Position numbers and translations under genes: made by a program | Notes under the pieces: model-generated | The model's database searches: none | The model's input: the letters and a program-made list of their open reading frames with translations, nothing else | What the model was told of the DNA's origin: nothing | Part shown: positions 1-5,433 of the stretch, one piece after another | Layout: each line of letters opens with the position of its first letter | Numbering within the stretch: the stretch's first letter is position 1 | Assembly (NCBI GenBank): GCA_003663225.1 | Contig: QMZP01000068.1 | Location: 1 to 5,433 of the forward strand | DNA from: Candidatus Aenigmatarchaeota archaeon | Lineage (GTDB): Archaea > Aenigmatarchaeota > Aenigmatarchaeia > QMZP01 | DNA length: 5,433 bases | Direction of reading: 5' to 3'

Positions 1-672
1 ATGACAGAAAACCTGAAGAGGCTGGGCAACCTGTTCCTGAAGGAGAAAATACCGCTCCATTATTCTGTGATACCCGGCAGGCTGGAGAAGGAGACAGCAG
101 AATGGCTGAGGCATGCCAGGGAATCCAACCCCGGACTGGTGGAGATAGGCCAGCACGGTTACATGCATGAAGACTTCGGTCCTCCCTACTACAAGCAGGA
201 ATTCGGGCCAATAAGGGATTATGACAAACAGAGATCGGATGTAATATCCGGTAGGACCATAATGAAGGACGCATTCGGTGACGGCTTCTCGCTCATATTC
301 TCTCCTCCATATCATGTATTTGACAGGAACACCGTCAAGGCACTCGAATCCACGGGTTTTGTTGCACTGTCATCCTCAACCAATATTTTCCATCCCAGCA
401 CCAGGACGATTTCATATGTTCCCATCAGCATTGACTTCAGCCAGATTGACTATGTCAACGGAGAATGGTGCACCCGCAACCCAGACGAGCTAATGAGAGA
501 ATTCATGGTATGTGCGTCGATGTTTCCCTTCATAGGGATATCCCTGCATCATGAAGCAATGGAAGATTCTGATTTCGACAAGCTCTTGGCACTCATTGGC
601 ATGATAAGAGGGGCAGGCAATGTAAAGTTTGTCGATATATCTACAATATGTGGTGAGAATGAGAAATCTTAA
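1..672 (+). CDS. Polysaccharide deacetylase-like protein, probably 5'-truncated by the window
   Basis: This is a carbohydrate esterase 4/NodB-like fold protein, a family of metal-dependent hydrolases that remove N- or O-acetyl groups from sugars. In the visible 223 residues, H52 and H56 form the H-x3-H metal-binding pair within IGQHGYMHEDFG. FSPPYHVFDRNTV (about 100-112) resembles the family's substrate-groove segment, and SLHHE (181-185) near the C-terminus supplies the late histidine typical of the fold. The early Asp-Asp motif that normally precedes the His pair is absent. The reading frame is open from base 1 and the first residues (NLFLKEKIPLHYSVIPG) already look like the interior of the domain, so the ATG at base 1 is probably an internal Met and the true start lies upstream. 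No signal peptide is visible. The gene overlaps the following glycosyltransferase by 14 bases, which indicates an operon. Substrate unknown; a deacetylase of a surface-glycan or lipid-linked amino sugar is inferred from the neighbours. Confidence 0.75.
   Translation: MTENLKRLGNLFLKEKIPLHYSVIPGRLEKETAEWLRHARESNPGLVEIGQHGYMHEDFGPPYYKQEFGPIRDYDKQRSDVISGRTIMKDAFGDGFSLIFSPPYHVFDRNTVKALESTGFVALSSSTNIFHPSTRTISYVPISIDFSQIDYVNGEWCTRNPDELMREFMVCASMFPFIGISLHHEAMEDSDFDKLLALIGMIRGAGNVKFVDISTICGENEKS
652..657 (+). promoter_or_regulatory. Possible Shine-Dalgarno GGTGAG for the glycosyltransferase
   Basis: GGTGA is complementary to the archaeal anti-Shine-Dalgarno TCACC and lies inside the end of the deacetylase gene. 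It sits only two or three bases before the ATG at 659, closer than usual, so initiation may rely partly on ribosomes terminating at 672. It favours the ATG at 659 over an upstream in-frame TTG at 629. Confidence 0.4.
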
Positions 673-1792
673 GGTATGCATCATATCCAGTAGTTATCCG
701 CCTTTGGAAGAGGGGATGGGATTTGCCTTGCAGAGGATAGCGAGGAACTTGGTAAAATCAGGCATGAACGTCCACGTAGTCACCCGTGGTCATGAAAGCG
801 GCATCACGGATTCCCTTGATATAAGGACAGATGAAGAAGAAGGGGTAAAGGTTCACAGGATAATGGATAGCGGCTTCGGAAAACAGCACATATCCCCATA
901 TGAATCATACAGGGTCACACTGCTCATAAGGAAGCTTCACGAAGAACATTCCTTTGACGTTTTCCATGGGTTCGGCATACTGCCGTGCGGCTTCATCAGC
1001 AGCGTCCTATCGAGGCAGACTGGCATCCCAAACATAGTCTCGGTGAGAGGATATCATGGTGAGATAAGCCCGTTCGATAACAGGTTGTTATATTCTGTGA
1101 AATGGGCGATAGATAATGCCTGGCGCGTATCATTCGTGAGCAGGAGCTCGATGGAGAAAATGAAGCTGTTTTCTGATTGCAAAGATAAATCCAAGGTAAT
1201 ATATAATTCACTCGATAGCAGCATATTCCTCTATGATGACAGAATAAAGCTCGATGGGGGCTTCAAGATAGGAGTCGTGGGTTTTATGAGGGAAAAGAAA
1301 GGTCTTGAATACCTTCTAAATGCGTTTTCTGAATTCAAAAAGGCTAATAAGGATGCAAAGCTCTTCATAATAGGATCTTTAGAGGATGGCTACACGCCTG
1401 ACGGTGATATGAGTGAAGTTACCGTGACAGGTTTTATTGACAGGAAGTATGTCCTCAATTACATCAACCAGATGGACGTCATAGTGATACCATCGGTATC
1501 AGATGGTTGCCCCAATGCACTGCTTGAGTCCATGTATTGCGGCAAGCCTATCATAGGAACAAAGGTAGGCGCGATAGGCGAGATATTATCCCATGAGAAG
1601 AACGGGCTTTTGGTGGAACCATCCTCATCCAAAGACATACTGGACAACATGTTGAGGCTATTTCATGACAGGAAGCTTGCGGAAAACATAGGAAAGAACG
1701 CGCACGACGACGTAAAGAGGGAGTATACCCCGAAAAGGGAGACGGATATGTGGCTATCGCTTTATATGTCGGCAGTGGGTGATGGTGGATGA
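659..1792 (+). CDS. GT4-family (GT-B fold) glycosyltransferase
   Basis: This 377-residue cytoplasmic protein transfers a sugar from a nucleotide-sugar donor to a glycan, lipid or other acceptor. Its length is normal for glycosyltransferase family 4. The N-terminal acceptor-binding Rossmann half opens with KVCIISSSYPPLEEGMG, the usual YPP-then-glycine signature, and contains DVFHGFG. The C-terminal donor-binding half contains IGVVGFMREKKGLEYLL (about 204-220), where R211 and K214 sit at the usual phosphate-contacting positions, then LFIIGSLEDG. The family's E-x7-E motif is present as D282-x7-E290 in SDGCPNALLE, a conservative Asp-for-Glu change at the first position, followed by GKPIIGTKVGAIGEIL. 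I chose the ATG at 659 because the protein then begins right at the first beta strand; the TTG at 629 only adds residues unlike the family. The gene overlaps its upstream neighbour by 14 bases and its downstream neighbour by 4. Donor and acceptor cannot be read from the sequence. Confidence 0.92.
   Translation: MRNLKVCIISSSYPPLEEGMGFALQRIARNLVKSGMNVHVVTRGHESGITDSLDIRTDEEEGVKVHRIMDSGFGKQHISPYESYRVTLLIRKLHEEHSFDVFHGFGILPCGFISSVLSRQTGIPNIVSVRGYHGEISPFDNRLLYSVKWAIDNAWRVSFVSRSSMEKMKLFSDCKDKSKVIYNSLDSSIFLYDDRIKLDGGFKIGVVGFMREKKGLEYLLNAFSEFKKANKDAKLFIIGSLEDGYTPDGDMSEVTVTGFIDRKYVLNYINQMDVIVIPSVSDGCPNALLESMYCGKPIIGTKVGAIGEILSHEKNGLLVEPSSSKDILDNMLRLFHDRKLAENIGKNAHDDVKREYTPKRETDMWLSLYMSAVGDGG
1777..1783 (+). 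promoter_or_regulatory. Shine-Dalgarno GGGTGAT for the radical SAM/ligase gene
   Basis: GGTGAT is a perfect six-base complement to ATCACC of archaeal 16S rRNA. It lies inside the last codons of the glycosyltransferase, five bases before the ATG at 1789. Together with the ATGA stop/start overlap it fixes the start of the 1003-residue protein and suggests translational coupling. It is the strongest ribosome-binding site in the window. Confidence 0.7.
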
Positions 1793-4700
1793 TATACCGG
1801 CTTGAAGTAAACGACAAGTGCAACAACAATTGCAGCTTCTGTGAAATGCTCGGCAGGAATTCCGCATCCGAGAAGACCATGGAAGATATAAAGAAAGAGA
1901 TTGACATGGCAGGCAGCCGTGCAGATGGCGTTATAATATGCGGAGGCGAGCCCACAATAAGGAAAGATATAGCGGATGTCATACGCATGGCATCGTCAAA
2001 TTTCCCTAATGTGAGGATGGAAACGAACGGAAGAATGTTCAGCTATGAATCTTTCTGCAGGACGCTTCTTGGTACAGGGATAAGCCTGGATGTCATGATA
2101 TTCGGCCACGACGAAAGCACGTATGATTCCATAACAGAGACCCCAGGCAGCTTCCGACAGACAATCGCAGGGCTGCGTAACCTATTGAATTATGGATTCG
2201 ACGTGTCCGCCAGGGTAATCGTGGAAAGAAGGAACCAGGATAACCTGAAAGAGACATTAGAGATGCTTATGGGCATCGGTATAAGGCATGTCGACTTCCT
2301 TCTGCCTTTTGAGATAGATTTGGGTAGAAGGAAGTTCCCTGATATGACAGATGTGATAGACAGTCTTGTAGAATGCCGAAAGATATCTAAGGAGTCAGGG
2401 ACGGACATTAGCATCAACGGACAAGGGATGTTCTTGGAACATATATTGAACTACTATCATGTCCTGAAGTATGGAAGACCCATTAAATTCAGGTTCGATA
2501 TACATCCCATATGGGGCTGCAACTCGAAATGCATTATGTGCGATAACTGGAAGAATGAAATCAAGACAAGCTATGACATGAAGAAGATGACAAAACTCCT
2601 GAGGCAGATTAAAGAGTTCGGGGCGAATGATGTCAGGTTCCATGGACAGGAACCCACGCTCATGAAAGGACTATGCTCCATGATAGCAGAAGCGAACAGT
2701 CTTGGGCTAAGGACAGGGCTGAAGACTAATTGCAACCTGATTGATGAAGAATATGCGAAGTCCCTGGCTGAGGCGGGCCTGGACGCACTGTATGTATCTA
2801 TAGACTCGAACGACCCAGATGCCCATGATATCATAAGGGGCAGAAAGGGCTCATTGAAAAGGAACCTAGATGCCATAAGGTACCTGAAAAGGTACACGGG
2901 TTCTGTGAAGATATTCTCCAATAGCGTCGTGACCAACATTAACTACAAGGGTCTTGATGGGATGATGGACCTTGCCAAAGACGCCGGTATTGATAGAGTG
3001 AGCTTCGTCCAGCTGAATGACAAAAACAAGAGCGAAGTATCTGATATAATGCTGACTAAAGACCAGATGAGGGAGTTCTTCTTCGAGATCGTGCCCAGGA
3101 TATTGAGGAAATCGATGGAATACAGGATACCTGTGGGGTTCAGTCCCATGTTCTCAGACCTCGTAAACAGGCCCGCTCCCGAGATGTTGAAGAGGCTTGA
3201 AGAAGGTGGCAAGGATTTCGAAGAAGAGGTAAAACTCTTCTCTGAGGGAAGGTACGGGAAGGTATTCTATGAAAGATATGGCTGCTTCGGTTTCATAGAC
3301 CATTGTACAATAGACCCTGACGGGAATATGTTCTCCTGCTGTGTAATGCCCAGGGATGCACGCAACTCCGGGGGCAACATACATTCTGAAACCCCGGCTA
3401 GCATATGGGAGTCTGACGGGCGTTCAAAATTGGAGTTCTCTGGACAGTGCCGCTTCCATGAAAATTGTGGCTCCAATTTCGGGTCAAGGAAGGCATTGGG
3501 TGATTTCATCAACAACCGGCCAGTGGTTTCTGGAATCAAGACGGCCGAAGATCATCTGAAATATATGGAAATGCTTTACATGCTTCCCAGAAGTGTGATA
3601 GAGAGAGTTCGGATGGAGAAGCTTAGGCACATACTTATACATGCATATCTCAATGTCCCATTCTACAGGAGGAAGTTTGATGAGGCCGGAATAAACCCAC
3701 TTGACGTTAAGAATATTGAGGACCTGTCCATCATCCCGATAACGACACGTGATGAATTGAGGCACAACTTCCGTGAGATGATGGCCACGACGCGTGACGG
3801 TAAGGATTATCTCATAGAGGAAACCTCCGGATCATCCGATGAAATGATAGAGTTCGCCAAGGAATGGCACTATGGCGAGTTCACGAAAAAGGCATACTCT
3901 TTCAAGACCAATTCGGATTGGAGCTGGGGAGATCCTTATGCTGTATTCACCACTATGCATTGTTCCGGTTCATGCTCTAAGGTGAAAAAACGGCCAAGCT
4001 TCGTGAATGAGATAATCCTGCCCACCAAGACCAATATAATGAATGACAAGAGGGGGATGGAAAAAAGGGTGAAGATGCTATCTAAGGGCAGGCTTCTGAT
4101 ACATGCTGATCCAAACTATCTGAAGTGCCTCGGACTTTTCTTAGAAAAGCAATGTAAGGAAATACCCAGGCCCCTGGCTATAAGTTCCACATACGAACTT
4201 CTCACTGATAGTAACAAGAAATATCTGGAACGTGTGTTTGGTTGCAGGGTGTTTGATAACTATGGGTGCTCTGAGATAGGCCCCATAGCCAATTCGTGTG
4301 AGAGGGGAAACAAGCACATATTTGAGGACTCTGTTATAGTGGAAAGCATAGAAGATAAGGACATGAAATTGGGTGGGAAAGGAAGAATAATAGTCACGAA
4401 CCTTGAGAACGAAGTGATGCCACTTATAAGGTATGATGTGGGTGACATAATTTCTGTGTCAGACAAAGCATGCCCATGCGGAAGGAACACGATGACACTT
4501 GAAGTTTTTGGCAGAGAAGATGAGTTCATACGGGTCGGGGGGAAAGATATCGGGGTAGTGGATATAGATAAGGTTTTGGGTGGCATCCTTGGGATAGATT
4601 TCTATCAGATAGTTCAGAAAGGTGAAAATCTTTTCAACGTCAACGTTGTTAATAATGGCGAATGGGAATCCGGCACACCTGAATTAATAAGGAAAACCCT

Positions 4701-4800
4701 CATGCCACTCCTGGGCAAGAGAGCTATGATTAATATCAGGCCGGTCAGCGAGATAAAACCCGAGAAATCGGGTAAGTTCAAACTAGTGAAGAAAGAATGA
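1789..4800 (+). CDS. Tandem radical SAM + PaaK/CapK-type adenylate-forming ligase fusion protein
   Basis: One uninterrupted 1003-residue frame holds three enzyme modules. Module 1 (about 1-220) is a short radical SAM domain: CxxxCxxC at C11/C15/C18, GGEPT at 52-56, ETNG at 78-81, and a segment near 105-122 (GHDESTYDSITETPGSF) typical of SPASM-type enzymes. Module 2 (about 234-565) is a second radical SAM domain: C244/C248/C251, the variant GQEPT at 286-290, KTNC at 312-315, and SIDS at 337-340. After it comes a SPASM/twitch-like cysteine set (C499, C506, C517, C518, C554, C560) around IDPDGNMFSCC, which would bind an auxiliary Fe-S cluster. Module 3 (about 605-1003) resembles PaaK/CapK enzymes, which adenylate carboxylates: NVPFYRRKF near 622-630, P-loop TSGSS at 679-683, YGCSE at 825-829, RYDVGD at 881-886, CPCGR at 895-899, GRED at 908-911, and a terminal SGKFK whose K996 matches the catalytic lysine. 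The P-loop lacks its usual Gly and Lys after TSGSS. No signal peptide or membrane span is seen, so it should be cytoplasmic. The start is supported by a GGTGAT site. Substrates are unknown; a role in modifying and acylating a surface glycan is inferred from neighbours. Archaeal PaaK homologues are sometimes labelled coenzyme F390 synthetase, but nothing here favours that. Confidence 0.9.
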   Translation: MIYRLEVNDKCNNNCSFCEMLGRNSASEKTMEDIKKEIDMAGSRADGVIICGGEPTIRKDIADVIRMASSNFPNVRMETNGRMFSYESFCRTLLGTGISLDVMIFGHDESTYDSITETPGSFRQTIAGLRNLLNYGFDVSARVIVERRNQDNLKETLEMLMGIGIRHVDFLLPFEIDLGRRKFPDMTDVIDSLVECRKISKESGTDISINGQGMFLEHILNYYHVLKYGRPIKFRFDIHPIWGCNSKCIMCDNWKNEIKTSYDMKKMTKLLRQIKEFGANDVRFHGQEPTLMKGLCSMIAEANSLGLRTGLKTNCNLIDEEYAKSLAEAGLDALYVSIDSNDPDAHDIIRGRKGSLKRNLDAIRYLKRYTGSVKIFSNSVVTNINYKGLDGMMDLAKDAGIDRVSFVQLNDKNKSEVSDIMLTKDQMREFFFEIVPRILRKSMEYRIPVGFSPMFSDLVNRPAPEMLKRLEEGGKDFEEEVKLFSEGRYGKVFYERYGCFGFIDHCTIDPDGNMFSCCVMPRDARNSGGNIHSETPASIWESDGRSKLEFSGQCRFHENCGSNFGSRKALGDFINNRPVVSGIKTAEDHLKYMEMLYMLPRSVIERVRMEKLRHILIHAYLNVPFYRRKFDEAGINPLDVKNIEDLSIIPITTRDELRHNFREMMATTRDGKDYLIEETSGSSDEMIEFAKEWHYGEFTKKAYSFKTNSDWSWGDPYAVFTTMHCSGSCSKVKKRPSFVNEIILPTKTNIMNDKRGMEKRVKMLSKGRLLIHADPNYLKCLGLFLEKQCKEIPRPLAISSTYELLTDSNKKYLERVFGCRVFDNYGCSEIGPIANSCERGNKHIFEDSVIVESIEDKDMKLGGKGRIIVTNLENEVMPLIRYDVGDIISVSDKACPCGRNTMTLEVFGREDEFIRVGGKDIGVVDIDKVLGGILGIDFYQIVQKGENLFNVNVVNNGEWESGTPELIRKTLMPLLGKRAMINIRPVSEIKPEKSGKFKLVKKE
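4758..4773 (+). other. Perfect 6-bp hairpin with a GAAA tetraloop, near the 3' end of the ligase gene
   Basis: ACCCGA, GAAA, TCGGGT fold into a perfect six-pair stem closed by a GNRA-type tetraloop in the plus-strand RNA, 24 bases before the stop codon. It coincides with the codons for the C-terminal PEKSGK motif, so coding constraint alone could produce it. There is no T-tract directly after it, so it is not a bacterial-style terminator. The structure is certain as sequence; a function is not. Confidence 0.35.
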
Positions 4801-5433
4801 TCAAACAGGCTTCCTTATCTCAACGCGCTGACCATTCCTTTCAAATATTCCTATAATGACAGTATCATGCTCATACAGATAATAGTGCATCGAATTCTTG
4901 ACGTAATCGCCTATTTTTCCATCTTCACATTCTATGTATCCTATTCTTCTGGCAAAGGCATTTATGTCATCTATGGACTGTGGGATGTCTATCCTTGGAG
5001 TGTGATATATTATTTCGAATCCCTGTAGAGGGTCATCTCTCAGGCCATGTACCACGACAATGTCCTTCGGGCTTGTCACATACCCGTAATCCGGTGACAA
5101 AAACAGCTCGCGGTTGTCCGAATCCACTAATATCCTTGCGTTGGGGTGGTTTTCCTCTATATACTTTATAGCATCGGCATTCGCAAGCACGAAATCTGAG
5201 TATCCCATATTGGTCTCCTTGAATACACCCGTGCTGCCAGTCCCGTTCCAGGATGCTATGAAAAGTAGTATGATTACCAGTACCAGACCATATACATATC
5301 TCTTCTTGATGCCCTTTAATGTAGATGCTACTATGATGAAGAAAAAGGGCAATGATTGCATGAGATACCTAGGAGTAAAAGGCATGTTAGACCCACTGAA
5401 AGAGAAGAAGAACACGTAAAATAATACTATGAC
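4801..5433 (-). CDS. C-terminal part of a membrane GT-C (PMT/ArnT-like) glycosyltransferase, 5'-truncated by the window
   Basis: The frame stays open through the right edge, so only the last 210 residues are visible. The GTG at 5415 is an internal Val rather than a start. The fragment begins within a hydrophobic stretch (residues 1-12), then a short polar loop leading into FTPRYLMQSLPFF. That motif resembles the last conserved region of polytopic GT39/PMT-like transferases, which use lipid-phosphate-linked sugars. One membrane span covers about 24-39, a basic KGIKKR loop (40-45) should be cytoplasmic, and a last span covers about 46-62. The remaining roughly 148 residues form a soluble tail, outside the cell by the positive-inside rule. 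It starts with a segment (ANADAIKYIEENHPNARILV) like those seen in such C-terminal domains. The stop codon directly abuts that of the plus-strand ligase gene. A GT-C function is a family-level guess from the tail; a general membrane protein of a glycan locus is the fallback. Confidence 0.6.
   Translation of the reverse strand, partial: VIVLFYVFFFSFSGSNMPFTPRYLMQSLPFFFIIVASTLKGIKKRYVYGLVLVIILLFIASWNGTGSTGVFKETNMGYSDFVLANADAIKYIEENHPNARILVDSDNRELFLSPDYGYVTSPKDIVVVHGLRDDPLQGFEIIYHTPRIDIPQSIDDINAFARRIGYIECEDGKIGDYVKNSMHYYLYEHDTVIIGIFERNGQRVEIRKPV

Noticed and set aside
629..658. In-frame TTG as an upstream start of the glycosyltransferase
   Set aside because: It adds ten residues before the conserved first beta strand, has no good ribosome-binding site and deepens the overlap; the ATG at 659 has GGTGA just before it.
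1551..1988. Minus-strand open frame across the glycosyltransferase/ligase junction
   Set aside because: It crosses two well-supported plus-strand genes and its translation is Ser/Pro/Ile-rich shadow sequence with no motif.
3484..3600. Frameshift or assembly join creating the fusion artificially
   Set aside because: The frame is continuous, codon use looks the same on both sides, and the linker reads as plausible helical protein leading into the conserved start of the PaaK/CapK module. Only read-level data could exclude it fully.
4914..4918. T5 run as terminator of the plus-strand operon
   Set aside because: It is over 100 bases past the stop and within the coding region of the opposite gene; a single T5 is too weak to call as a terminator.
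5114..5419. Plus-strand open frame opposite the membrane protein gene
   Set aside because: It lies wholly antisense to a frame with coherent membrane spans and a recognisable RYLMQSLP motif; its translation shows no domain-like pattern.
1..5433. tRNA, rRNA, CRISPR array, insertion sequence or attachment site
   Set aside because: Coding sequence fills the whole window; I saw no regularly spaced repeats, terminal inverted repeats, transposase motifs or tRNA-like folds.

Overview
The window looks archaeal. Isoleucine is written very often as ATA and arginine mostly as AGG/AGA. The clearest ribosome-binding site, GGTGAT, matches the ATCACC near the 3' end of archaeal 16S rRNA. By-eye GC in the mid-40s percent, these codon habits and tight gene packing would suit a Thermoplasmata-type euryarchaeon, but that rank is an inference and only 'archaeon' is fairly secure.

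Layout: positions 1-4800 hold three co-directional, overlapping plus-strand genes. They are a polysaccharide-deacetylase-like protein (probably cut at its 5' end by the window), a GT4-type glycosyltransferase, and a 1003-residue protein joining two radical SAM domains to a PaaK/CapK-type adenylate-forming ligase. The first two genes overlap by 14 bases and the next two by 4 (ATGA), so this looks like one translationally coupled operon whose promoter lies upstream. From 4801 to the right edge, a convergent minus-strand gene encodes the C-terminal part of a membrane protein that resembles GT-C (PMT/ArnT-like) glycosyltransferases. Its stop codon abuts the ligase stop with no bases between. There is no intergenic space in the window, and I saw no RNA gene, CRISPR array or mobile element.

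Working together: this looks like part of a cell-surface glycan or glycolipid locus. The deacetylase could expose a sugar amine, GT4 would add a sugar from a nucleotide donor on the cytoplasmic face, and the GT-C protein would act on lipid-linked sugars at the outer face. The fused radical SAM/ligase is the unusual member. It could modify a small molecule or sugar by radical chemistry and activate a carboxylate for attachment to the glycan. That chemistry is inferred; the domain architecture is read directly from the sequence.
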